Origin: Lonsdalea quercina subsp. quercina
Lineage (GTDB): Bacteria > Pseudomonadota > Gammaproteobacteria > Enterobacterales > Enterobacteriaceae
Length of the DNA: 8,234 nucleotides
Assembly (NCBI RefSeq): GCF_000688655.1
Contig: NZ_JIBO01000008.1
Coordinates: 228,320-236,553 of the forward strand
Reading direction: 5' to 3'
In this document: piece after piece, positions 1-6,029 of the stretch
How the letters are laid out: each line of letters starts with the position of its first letter
Numbering within the stretch: the stretch's first letter is position 1
Position numbers and translations under genes: made by a program
The notes under the pieces: generated by a model
The model's input: only the letters and a program-made list of their open reading frames with translations
What the model was told of the DNA's origin: nothing
Databases searched by the model: none

Positions 1-9
1 GCGGAAGGC

Positions 10-29
10 ACCCGAACCGGGTTTTCTTT
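10..29 (+). terminator. possible rho-independent terminator of a gene to the left of the window
   Basis: A short inverted repeat (ACCCG, 3-base loop AAC, CGGGT) at 10-22 is followed on the + strand by TTTTCTTTC. That is the shape of a weak intrinsic terminator for a rightward gene ending outside the window. Read leftwards it lies just past the pgl stop codon but has no T-run on that side. The stem is only 5 bp, so it could be chance. Confidence 0.35.
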
Positions 30-57
30 CATGTCTTCAGGTTTGAAAAATTCAGAC

Positions 58-1056
58 TTAATCCAGCGCCAGAATCGTCACCCACATCGGTCCTTGTCCT
101 ACCGCGTAGCGCGATAGCGGTTGCAGATGTCCGCCGTCAGGATTGATCTGATAGACCTCGATATAGTGCGACTTCTGCCCCGCCACAATCAGGAACTGAC
201 CGCTGTTATCGATATTGAATCCACGCGGTTGGATCTCCGTCTGCTGATGACCGAGGAGCCTCAGATGACCGCCATCGTCCGATACCCCGAGGATGCTGAC
301 TACGCTGGCGGTGCGATCGGTGGTGTACAGGAAGCGGCCGTTCGGGGTGATATGGATATCCGCCGCCCAACGCGTTCCGGTGAAATCCTCCGGCATCACA
401 TCCAGCGTCTGCACGCGGGCGATGTTGCCATGAGCATCCTTGAGTGCGAAAACATCGACCGAGCTGTCCAGTTCGTTGACGCAGTAGGTGAAACGCTGGT
501 TGGGGTGGAACACCATGTGGCGCGGGCCAGCACCCGCCGCAGCGGGCAGATCCGCGGGCTGATGCTCGGTGAGTTTTCCTTCTGACGACAGGTCGTACAG
601 CCGAATGCGATCTTCTTTCAGACACGGCGCCCACAGCACCTGGTTATCCGGGTCGATATTGGTGGAGTGGCAGCCTTCCAGGCCATCCAACTGCTGGATA
701 AACTCCCCCGCCACGCCGTCGTCGCCGATCGGGCTGACGCTGACGCAAGCATTGCTGTATGAGGCACAGAACAGAAAGCGGCCTTTGTGGTCGGTAGACA
801 GGTGTGTCGGGCTGCCGGGCAGCGCAGCCGCCCCCGCCTCCGTTAACGTTCCATCCGGTGCAATACGGTAGCTAATTACACGGAACGACGGACGCACGCC
901 GACGTAAAGGTGCCGTTTATCGGGCGCCACCACCATCGGCTGTACCTGTCCAGGCGCTTCAACGACTTGTAACAACGTCAACGCGCCTTCGCTATTCAGC
1001 CGCCACACGTGAATGTGCTGGCTTTCGGGACTGGCGGTATAAACCACTTGCTGCAT
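58..1056 (-). CDS. pgl: 6-phosphogluconolactonase (YbhE/Pgl type, seven-bladed beta-propeller)
   Basis: This 332-residue protein is close to full-length E. coli Pgl (331 aa) and similar from end to end. Pgl hydrolyses 6-phosphogluconolactone to 6-phosphogluconate, the second step of the oxidative pentose phosphate pathway, in the cytoplasm. Recognisable blocks include [13 protein letters not shown] (6-18), [14 protein letters not shown] (35-48), [10 protein letters not shown] (81-90), [12 protein letters not shown] (175-186), [15 protein letters not shown] (230-244), QPRGFNID (276-283) and [10 protein letters not shown] (317-326), repeats typical of a beta-propeller lactonase. There is no signal peptide. 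The start is set by a strong Shine-Dalgarno sequence, AAGGAG, six bases before the ATG. The gene is transcribed away from ybhA, as in E. coli. A CRP-like site lies about 100 bp upstream of the start codon. Confidence 0.95.
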   Translation of the reverse strand: MQQVVYTASPESQHIHVWRLNSEGALTLLQVVEAPGQVQPMVVAPDKRHLYVGVRPSFRVISYRIAPDGTLTEAGAAALPGSPTHLSTDHKGRFLFCASYSNACVSVSPIGDDGVAGEFIQQLDGLEGCHSTNIDPDNQVLWAPCLKEDRIRLYDLSSEGKLTEHQPADLPAAAGAGPRHMVFHPNQRFTYCVNELDSSVDVFALKDAHGNIARVQTLDVMPEDFTGTRWAADIHITPNGRFLYTTDRTASVVSILGVSDDGGHLRLLGHQQTEIQPRGFNIDNSGQFLIVAGQKSHYIEVYQINPDGGHLQPLSRYAVGQGPMWVTILALD

Positions 1057-1104
1057 TAGACTCTCCTTTAAACGCGGATTGCGCTTCTCAACACTCAGAC
1101 ATCA

Positions 1105-1110
1105 ATAGTA
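1105..1110 (-). promoter_or_regulatory. candidate -10 element of pgl
   Basis: On the - strand this reads TACTAT (4 of 6 matches to TATAAT), about 50 bp upstream of the pgl start codon. No good -35 hexamer lies 16-18 bp further upstream, which would fit an activator-dependent promoter. A start site near 1098-1100 would put the CRP-like site centre (1161.5) at about -61.5 to -63.5, the usual class I distance. The assignment rests on this geometry and a weak hexamer. Confidence 0.3.
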
Positions 1111-1150
1111 GACCGGAACGGCCTATCGCTCCTCACCTTGAATCGGGCGC

Positions 1151-1172
1151 GGTTGTGACATCGCTCACGCTC
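1151..1172. promoter_or_regulatory. CRP (cAMP receptor protein) binding site, predicted
   Basis: The core at 1154-1169 is TGTGA-CATCGC-TCACG, matching 9 of 10 core bases of the CRP consensus TGTGA-N6-TCACA with the correct 6-bp spacer. It lies in the pgl-ybhA divergent intergenic region (1057-1279), 98 bp from the pgl start and 111 bp from the ybhA start, so it could act on either gene. Geometry favours pgl. I found no convincing ybhA promoter hexamers in the rest of the region. Confidence 0.65.
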
Positions 1173-1279
1173 TGTACGAAGTGGCTGACAGACCGAATGG
1201 AAAGAAATTGGTCCTACAGCGCCCCCGGCTTACGGTGTACCATCTGAAAAAAGTTTACCTACAACCGAGAGAAATCACG

Positions 1280-2098
1280 ATGTCCTATCGCGCAATCGCC
1301 CTCGATCTGGATGGCACCTTACTCACTGCAAAGAAAACCATTCTGCCCGCTTCGATGGAAGCGCTGGCCCTGGCCCGGCAGGCCGGGATCAAGGTACTGA
1401 TCGTTTCCGGTCGACATCACTCGGCCATCCGCCCTTTTTATCAGGCGCTGGAGCTAGATACACCTGCTATCTGCTGTAATGGCTCTTATCTGTATCATTA
1501 TCAGACAAAGAGTGCCTCGGAAGGACATCCGCTGACGCCGGAACAGGCCAAAGGCGTGCTGAAAAAACTGCAACAGTTCGACATCCACGGTTTGATGTAC
1601 GCCGACGACCAGATGCTTTATGAAAAACCGACCGGTCACGTCGTCCGTGCGCTGGCCTGGTCGGACACGCTACCGGCAGACCTGCGTCCGAACTTCCGTC
1701 ACGTGGATAATCTGGAGGAGGAAACCGCACGCGCGCAGCAGATCTGGAAATTCGCCACTCACCACCCGGACAACGCCCATCTGAATGGTTTCGCGCAACA
1801 GGTGGAGGAAGAGCTTGGCGTCACCTGTGAATGGTCGTGGAAAGATCAGGTCGACGTGGCTCAGTCCGGCAACAGCAAAGGCAAGCTACTGCGTCGCTGG
1901 GTGGAGGATCAAGGGTTGCAGATGCAGGATATCGTCGCTTTCGGCGACAACTTCAATGACATCAGCATGCTCTCTACGGTCGGTCTGGGCGTCGCGATGG
2001 GCAACAGCGCCGATGCGGTTAAAGCCAGCGCGGATGTCGTGATCGGTCACAACGAAGAGCCGGGCATTGCGGAACTGATTAGGAAACGTATTCTCTGA
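1280..2098 (+). CDS. ybhA: HAD-superfamily Cof-type phosphatase YbhA (pyridoxal phosphate phosphatase)
   Basis: This 272-residue cytoplasmic HAD phosphatase is highly similar to E. coli YbhA, which dephosphorylates pyridoxal 5'-phosphate and some sugar phosphates. The HAD motifs are all visible: motif I DLDGT at 9-13 with nucleophile Asp9 and acid/base Asp11; motif II VSGRHH with Ser43; motif III NSKG with Lys200; and motif IV FGDNFNDISM with Asp223 and Asp227 for Mg2+. The Cof-type C2 cap lies between motifs II and III. The reading frame is open upstream to 1181, but the family starts at MSYRAIALDLDGT, so ATG 1280 is preferred; the ribosome binding site before it is weak (GAGAG). The gene converges on modC, as in E. 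coli. Substrate preference is inferred from the family. Confidence 0.93.
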   Translation: MSYRAIALDLDGTLLTAKKTILPASMEALALARQAGIKVLIVSGRHHSAIRPFYQALELDTPAICCNGSYLYHYQTKSASEGHPLTPEQAKGVLKKLQQFDIHGLMYADDQMLYEKPTGHVVRALAWSDTLPADLRPNFRHVDNLEEETARAQQIWKFATHHPDNAHLNGFAQQVEEELGVTCEWSWKDQVDVAQSGNSKGKLLRRWVEDQGLQMQDIVAFGDNFNDISMLSTVGLGVAMGNSADAVKASADVVIGHNEEPGIAELIRKRIL

Positions 2099-2110
2099 TC
2101 CCGCGGCGCG

Positions 2111-2133
2111 CAGGCTGCCATACCGGCAGCCTG
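2111..2133. terminator. hairpin between convergent ybhA and modC, likely bidirectional terminator
   Basis: A perfect 9-bp inverted repeat, CAGGCTGCC and GGCAGCCTG with a 5-base loop, fills the 49-bp gap between the ybhA stop and the modC stop. Neither side has a clear T-run, so termination may need Rho, or the hairpin may mainly protect the 3' ends. A second small palindrome (2147-2159, ATCACG-G-CGTGAT) straddles the modC stop codon. Confidence 0.5.
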
Positions 2134-2147
2134 TCGCAGAACACGGA

Positions 2148-3206
2148 TCACGGCGTGATTGAAACGCTTTTTATCTGAGCAAACAGCCGTTGATCCGGGC
2201 GTAACCCCAACTCATCTCTGGCCCAAGGGGTAATTTTCGCCCAAAGGACCTGACCACCGACCAGCAGTTTGACCTCGACCTGATCGCCAACCTCCAGACA
2301 CTCCGCCACCCGTGCCGACAGCACGTTGCGAATACTGGTTGCCGTGGGCCGTTCCATCGCCAGCGAGACATCCGCCGCGTTAATGCGGATGCGTTGGGCG
2401 CTGTTCAGCGGCGCATCAATTTTCTGCACCCACAAATGCTGGTCGCCCAGTGAGAGCGCGGTCATCGGATAACGTGGATGGTGTTGCAATACGATGGTCT
2501 TAAGGATTGTGCTTTGCTCTTCCCTCGGCAGCCACGGCCGCAACGCGCTGCTGGCCCATACCGTCTCCAGCTCGCCTTGCGTTTTAACTTTGCCCTGATC
2601 CAACACCACGACGCGGTCGGCCAGACGCCAGATTTCTTCCAGACTATGGCTGACGTACAGGATGGGGGTTTTAACCTCTTTCCCCAACCGCTCGAGATAA
2701 GGCAACAGTTCCCGCTTGCGCGGCGCATCCAACGACGCCAGCGGCTCGTCCATCAGCAGCAGATCCGGCGCCGTCAGCAACGCCCGACCGATGCTCACCC
2801 GCTGCTTTTCTCCCCCCGACAGGGTCGAAGGATGCCGTTTCAGCAAATGTTCAATCCCCAGCAGCTGCACGATATCGTCAAACTGCCCGCGCATAGCGGG
2901 CGCCATGCCGTAGCGCAAATTGCCAGCGACCCGGTAATGGGGAAAAAGTCGCGCATCCTGAAAAACGTAGCCGATACGGCGCTGCTCGGGCGGCAGAAAG
3001 ATGCCACGTTCACTATCCGTCAGTACACGATCATTGAGCTGAATATGCCCGCGATCGGGCCGGGTCAGCCCGGCAATAGCGTTAATCAACGACGTTTTTC
3101 CTGCGCCGGATACGCCGAATATGGCGGAAATGCCGCTGGCGGGCAGGGTCGATGTGACGCTGAGCGACAGGTCGCCTAACCGTTGAGAAAAATCCAGTTG
3201 CAGCAT
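2148..3206 (-). CDS. modC: molybdate ABC transporter ATP-binding protein ModC
   Basis: This is the 352-residue ATPase subunit of the ModABC molybdate importer, the same length as E. coli ModC. The nucleotide-binding domain shows Walker A GVSGAGKT (31-38), Q-loop Gln83, signature LSGGEKQR (129-136), Walker B LLLMDEP (149-155, Asp153/Glu154) and H-loop His187. A C-terminal Mop/TOBE domain (about 290-352, with TSIRNVL and WARDEL) is expected to bind molybdate or regulate the ATPase. The frame is open upstream inside modB, but the family starts at MLQLDFSQ, which gives 3206. The ATG overlaps the modB stop by one base (TAATG), so translation is probably coupled. All catalytic motifs are intact, and it is the last gene of the operon. 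Confidence 0.97.
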   Translation of the reverse strand: MLQLDFSQRLGDLSLSVTSTLPASGISAIFGVSGAGKTSLINAIAGLTRPDRGHIQLNDRVLTDSERGIFLPPEQRRIGYVFQDARLFPHYRVAGNLRYGMAPAMRGQFDDIVQLLGIEHLLKRHPSTLSGGEKQRVSIGRALLTAPDLLLMDEPLASLDAPRKRELLPYLERLGKEVKTPILYVSHSLEEIWRLADRVVVLDQGKVKTQGELETVWASSALRPWLPREEQSTILKTIVLQHHPRYPMTALSLGDQHLWVQKIDAPLNSAQRIRINAADVSLAMERPTATSIRNVLSARVAECLEVGDQVEVKLLVGGQVLWAKITPWARDELGLRPDQRLFAQIKSVSITP

Positions 3207-3895
3207 TATCCCCCCAGCCGCCGCCGGCTCCAGCCGGTCAGCCATTCCGACAGCAACAGCGCCAACAACGACAGCACAATGGCGATGAGGCACAGCCTGG
3301 CGGCCTGCATCTCCGCGCCGGGCGTCTGGATCAGCGTATACATTGCGAGCGGGATCGTGCGGGTTTCACCGGGGATGTTGGACACAAACGTAATCGTCGC
3401 GCCGAACTCCCCCAAAGAGCGTGCAAATGCCAGCACCGTACCGACAATAATGCCGGGCAACGTTAAGGGCAGCGTGACGGTGAAAAAGACGCGCCACGGC
3501 TGCGCGCCCAGCGTGCGGGCAGCCAGTTCAAGACGCGGATCCACCATTTCAAGCGACAGGCGAATTGCCCGCACCAGCAGCGGAAACGCCACCACGGCGG
3601 AGGCCAGCGCCGCACCACGCCAGCTGAAGCTGAAACTGACGCCGAACCATTCATAGAGCCAGGCGCCGATCACGCCTTTGCGTCCCATCCCCACCAGCAG
3701 CAGATAACCGATCACCACCGGCGGCAAAACTAAAGGCAGGTGAATGAGACTATCCAGCAGTGACTTGCCGGGGAACCGGCAGCGCACCAGTATCCAGGCC
3801 ATCAGTATCCCCAACGGCAGGCTACAGCTCACGGCTAACAGCGAAACCTTGAGACTTAACTGAATCGCCTGCCATTCATAGTCGCTGAGCCACAT
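3206..3895 (-). CDS. modB: molybdate ABC transporter permease ModB
   Basis: This 229-residue inner-membrane permease is the same length as E. coli ModB. Two copies form the molybdate channel and dock onto ModC. Hydrophobic segments lie near 12-35, 48-69, 91-113, 142-160 and 198-217. The cytoplasmic EAA loop that contacts the ATPase is visible as [21 protein letters not shown] (about 123-143). The conserved block [20 protein letters not shown] (159-178) is typical of ModB. The start codon overlaps the modA stop by one base and the stop overlaps the modC start by one base (TAATG at both), so the three proteins should be made in coupled amounts. There is no separate strong Shine-Dalgarno sequence. 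Nothing is missing or unusual. Confidence 0.97.
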   Translation of the reverse strand: MWLSDYEWQAIQLSLKVSLLAVSCSLPLGILMAWILVRCRFPGKSLLDSLIHLPLVLPPVVIGYLLLVGMGRKGVIGAWLYEWFGVSFSFSWRGAALASAVVAFPLLVRAIRLSLEMVDPRLELAARTLGAQPWRVFFTVTLPLTLPGIIVGTVLAFARSLGEFGATITFVSNIPGETRTIPLAMYTLIQTPGAEMQAARLCLIAIVLSLLALLLSEWLTGWSRRRLGG

Positions 3896-4668
3896 TAGCG
3901 AGGAGTGAAGCCGTAGCGTTTGAAGATGTCGGCGGACTGCGGGGTTTTCAGGTAGTCGGAAAAGGCTTTCACCGCCGCCGTATCGTGACTTTTAACGATA
4001 GCGACCGGATATTCCACCGGTTTATGGCTGCTGGCCGGGAAAGTCCCCACTACCTTCACTTTGGTGCTGGCTACCGCATCTGAGCCATAGACAATCCCCA
4101 ACGGGGCCTCTTCACGCTCGACCAGCGCTAACGCGCCGCGCACATCGCTCGCACGGGCCATCAACGGCGATAAGGTGTCCCAGGCTTTGAGGTTTTGCAG
4201 CGCCTCTTTAGCATAGATGCCAGCGGGAACATGGTCAGGATCGCCGACGGCCAGACGACCGCCTTTAAGCAGACTCGTCCAGTCGGTGGAGGCATTGATG
4301 GCGAACGTTTTCACGTCGGCGCTTTTGGGTGCGATCACCACCAGTTCATTACCCAGCAACGTATAACGGCTACCGTTATCGATCAGCTGTTTGTCCTGAA
4401 CGTAGTCCATCCACTGTTGGTCGGCGGAAATGAAGATATCGGCGGGGGCGCCCTGCTCTATTTGCCGCGCTAGCGTTGACGAAGAGGCATACGACGCCAC
4501 GACCGAAACCTGTTTTTCGTGCTGATAACGCTCGGCAATATCCTGCAACGCATTAGTCAGCGACGCAGCAGCGAACACCGTCACCTTGTCGGTCGCCGCA
4601 GAGGCCGTGGCGATCATTCCCAGACTCAATGTGAATATGGACAACCATTTTTTCCATGAATATTGCAT
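3895..4668 (-). CDS. modA: periplasmic molybdate-binding protein ModA
   Basis: This 257-residue protein is the same length as E. coli ModA. It captures molybdate (and tungstate) in the periplasm and delivers it to ModBC. A Sec signal peptide is clear: positive n-region (KK at 6-7), hydrophobic core, then ASA at 22-24 with cleavage predicted before Ala25. Counting from that site, the five oxyanion ligands known from E. coli ModA fall at the same mature positions: Ser12, Ser39, Ala125, Val152 and Tyr170 (precursor 36, 63, 149, 176, 194). Binding should therefore be conserved. GGGGA lies eight to nine bases before the ATG. It is the first gene of modABC, with a short leader and a ModE operator just upstream. 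Confidence 0.97.
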   Translation of the reverse strand: MQYSWKKWLSIFTLSLGMIATASAATDKVTVFAAASLTNALQDIAERYQHEKQVSVVASYASSSTLARQIEQGAPADIFISADQQWMDYVQDKQLIDNGSRYTLLGNELVVIAPKSADVKTFAINASTDWTSLLKGGRLAVGDPDHVPAGIYAKEALQNLKAWDTLSPLMARASDVRGALALVEREEAPLGIVYGSDAVASTKVKVVGTFPASSHKPVEYPVAIVKSHDTAAVKAFSDYLKTPQSADIFKRYGFTPR

Positions 4669-4691
4669 GACGATGTTCCCCGTTATTTTTT

Positions 4692-4715
4692 CGTTGTGTA
4701 GGGGATAATATAACG
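4692..4715 (-). promoter_or_regulatory. ModE operator over the modABC promoter
   Basis: Read on the - strand, the halves are CGTTATATT and TACACAACG with a 6-bp spacer, close to the described ModE consensus CGnTATATA-N6-TATATAACG. It lies 24 bp upstream of the modA start codon. The left half contains the likely -10 of modA (TATATT at 4707-4712, or TATTAT at 4705-4710), so molybdate-bound ModE would block RNA polymerase. This is the textbook arrangement, and modE lies 0.5 kb away. No good -35 hexamer is visible. The right half is the weaker one (CAC where TAT is expected). Confidence 0.8.
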
Positions 4716-4773
4716 GTAGTGATAAAATGGCATTCGCTTTGTGGAAGCTGAACTGGTGAATAATGACGGGGAG

Positions 4774-4796
4774 AAATCCGGCGAGCGCCGGATTTT
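4774..4796. terminator. hairpin terminator between acrZ and modA
   Basis: A perfect 10-bp inverted repeat (AAATCCGGCG, two bases, CGCCGGATTT) starts 14 bp after the acrZ stop codon. In the acrZ direction the stem ends ATTT and runs into CTCCCC, a poor T-run. On the + strand it is followed by TTTTC. It probably ends acrZ transcription and lies upstream of the modA promoter, so acrZ and modABC are largely separate units, with read-through possible. Confidence 0.6.
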
Positions 4797-4809
4797 CAAA
4801 GAACGGAGA

Positions 4810-4965
4810 TCAGGACGTTTTATGTGAAGATTTGGATTCATGATGACCGAGGGCGGAGAACACGTTGAACACTTCGCCCAGACCGTAAATGCATCCCAGA
4901 ATCAAGGCCATCATCACCGGCACCATACATACTGCAAACAGCAGACTACTCAGCAACTCCAACAT
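4810..4965 (-). CDS. acrZ: AcrZ, small membrane protein of the AcrAB-TolC multidrug efflux pump
   Basis: This 51-codon gene is easy to miss because of its size. The product begins [20 protein letters not shown] and continues with [20 protein letters not shown]. It is nearly identical in pattern to E. coli AcrZ (formerly YbhT, 49 aa), which lies in the same place beside modA. AcrZ binds the inner-membrane transporter AcrB and modulates export of some drugs such as chloramphenicol and tetracycline. One membrane helix spans about residues 6-29, with Pro16 at the same position as in E. coli. The last 11 residues ([11 protein letters not shown]) differ from the E. coli tail and carry three His. 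A good ribosome binding site, GTGAGG, lies five bases before the ATG. Function is inferred from the family. Confidence 0.92.
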   Translation of the reverse strand: MLELLSSLLFAVCMVPVMMALILGCIYGLGEVFNVFSALGHHESKSSHKTS

Positions 4966-4972
4966 GTCGACC

Positions 4973-4996
4973 TCACTTGAAGGCAATGGCTGTCAT
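4973..4996 (-). other. possible 7-codon upstream reading frame and hairpin in the acrZ leader
   Basis: On the - strand a short frame encodes MTAIAFK and ends in TGA (4973-4975). Its stop overlaps the GAGG ribosome binding site of acrZ (4971-4974). The ATG sits in the loop of a 6-bp hairpin (GCTGTC, 7-base loop, GACAGC; 4989-5007). This could couple or mask acrZ translation. There is no Shine-Dalgarno sequence for the short frame, and frames this short are common by chance. Confidence 0.2.
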
Positions 4997-5047
4997 GGCA
5001 AGACAGCGATCCAGATTCATCAGGCTAACGTCAACGCTAGCCCGCGC

Positions 5048-5076
5048 TTGTAAACAGTCTACCCGAAAAGTATGAA
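5048..5076 (+). promoter_or_regulatory. candidate sigma-70 promoter of modEF
   Basis: TTGTAA (5048-5053) and TATGAA (5071-5076) match the -35 and -10 consensus at 4 of 6 bases each, with the optimal 17-bp spacer. A start near 5083 would give modE a leader of about 85 bases. It overlaps the candidate acrZ promoter on the other strand. Confidence 0.4.
5056..5061 (-). promoter_or_regulatory. candidate -10 element of acrZ
   Basis: Read on the - strand this is TAGACT, 4 of 6 matches to TATAAT. It lies 18 bp downstream of the marbox-like site (5080-5098), so the -35 position falls at the edge of that site, the layout of activator-dependent (class II) MarA promoters. No good -35 hexamer is present. 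The predicted start near 5049 gives an acrZ leader of about 84 bases. Confidence 0.3.
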
Positions 5077-5079
5077 TTA

Positions 5080-5098
5080 ATGCGGCCTTTCGTGCGAT
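5080..5098 (-). promoter_or_regulatory. marbox-like site (MarA/SoxS/Rob) upstream of acrZ
   Basis: On the - strand this reads ATCGCACGAAAGGCCGCAT. Against the marbox consensus AYnGCACnnWnnRYYAAAY it fits 12 of 14 specified positions, including the whole first half AYnGCAC; the mismatches are two of the three A bases near the end. In E. coli acrZ is induced by MarA, SoxS and Rob, so a site here is expected. The marbox is a degenerate motif, hence moderate confidence. It would also cover the predicted modE start site. Confidence 0.45.
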
Positions 5099-5167
5099 TT
5101 GCCCACCGCAGAAAAAATGGTGACAATGCCTTTCGCTGACCCGATTCCCTCAATGGAACCTATTGCC

Positions 5168-5959
5168 ATGCAAGCAGAAATTCTTCTTACCCTGAAACTG
5201 CAACAGCGTCTGTTTGCCGACCCTCGCCGCATTGCGCTGCTTAAACAGATCAGGCTGACCGGTTCCATCAGTCAGGGAGCCAAGTTAGCCGGCATCAGTT
5301 ATAAAAGCGCCTGGGACGCTATCAACGAAATGAATCAGCTGGCCGACCAAACCCTGGTTGACCGGGTGACCGGCGGCAAAGGCGGCGGCGGCGCAGCGGT
5401 CACGAGCTACGGGGAACGCTTAATCCAGCTGTATGACCTTTTGGCGCAGGTACAGCAGAAAGCCTTTGATGTCTTACAGCGGGACACCCTGCCGCTCGAC
5501 AGTCTGTTGGCCGCCATCGCTCGCTTCTCGCTGCAAACCAGCGCGCGCAACCAGCTGTTCGGCACGCTGATCAGCCGGGCGGAACAGCCGGTGCAGCAAT
5601 ATCTGAAGATTTTATTGGCCGACGGCAAGACTCAAATACTGGCCGCCGTCACCGCCCAAAGCGCCGAGCGTTTGCAATTAACGCAGGGCAAAGAGGTGCT
5701 GGCGCTGATTAAAGCGCCCTGGGTCAGTGTCACTCCGCAAGCTCAGGTATCGCCAGACGTCGATAACGTGCTGCCGGGCCAAATCACCCATTTGCAAGCC
5801 GGTCACGACCATAGCGAAATTCTGGTGACGCTGACCGGGGGAGAAGTGCTGTGCGCAACGCTCTCTAACGCCGCCGTGGCACGATATGCGCTTCAGCTCG
5901 ACCAATTCGTCAACGCCAGTTTCAGCGCCGAACAGGTGATTATCGCCACGCTGTGCTGA
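5168..5959 (+). CDS. modE: molybdate-responsive transcriptional regulator ModE
   Basis: This 263-residue regulator (E. coli ModE is 262) binds molybdate, dimerises on DNA, represses modABC and activates molybdenum-cofactor and molybdoenzyme genes. The N-terminal winged helix-turn-helix covers about 1-120, with the recognition region ISQGAKLAGISYKSAWDAI (34-52) and wing TGGKGGGGA (68-76). The C-terminal pair of Mop-like domains starts near 122, with molybdate-binding signature SARNQ at 125-129 and KAPWV at 182-186. It ends VIIATLC as in E. coli. The frame is open back to a TTG at 5099 and has other in-frame ATGs (5117, 5126, 5153), but family alignment places the start at MQAEILLTL (5168). GGAA lies nine bases before it. 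It is divergent from acrZ and precedes modF by 70 bp. Confidence 0.95.
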   Translation: MQAEILLTLKLQQRLFADPRRIALLKQIRLTGSISQGAKLAGISYKSAWDAINEMNQLADQTLVDRVTGGKGGGGAAVTSYGERLIQLYDLLAQVQQKAFDVLQRDTLPLDSLLAAIARFSLQTSARNQLFGTLISRAEQPVQQYLKILLADGKTQILAAVTAQSAERLQLTQGKEVLALIKAPWVSVTPQAQVSPDVDNVLPGQITHLQAGHDHSEILVTLTGGEVLCATLSNAAVARYALQLDQFVNASFSAEQVIIATLC

Positions 5960-6029
5960 GCGGCAAATGCGCCGAGAGCTCGCGCGCCGGCATGAAGAAC
6001 GCGCAGGAATACTCACGAAGGAAACCACT

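Noticed and set aside
121..585. 154-codon open frame on the + strand across pgl
   Set aside because: It is antisense to the well-conserved pgl coding sequence and its product has no recognisable domain.
2478..3179. 233-codon open frame on the + strand, antisense to modC
   Set aside because: It lies entirely over modC, whose motifs and length are intact. The sequence resembles no family I know and has the composition of a GC-rich antisense frame.
3183..3656. 157-codon open frame on the + strand across modB
   Set aside because: Antisense to modB; rich in Ser, Ala, Arg and Thr as expected for the complement of membrane-protein codons.
5099..5167. N-terminal extension of modE from TTG 5099 or ATG 5117, 5126 or 5153
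   Set aside because: The family begins at MQAEIL and the 263-residue length matches E. coli ModE; the extension has no conserved character and would begin close to the predicted transcription start.
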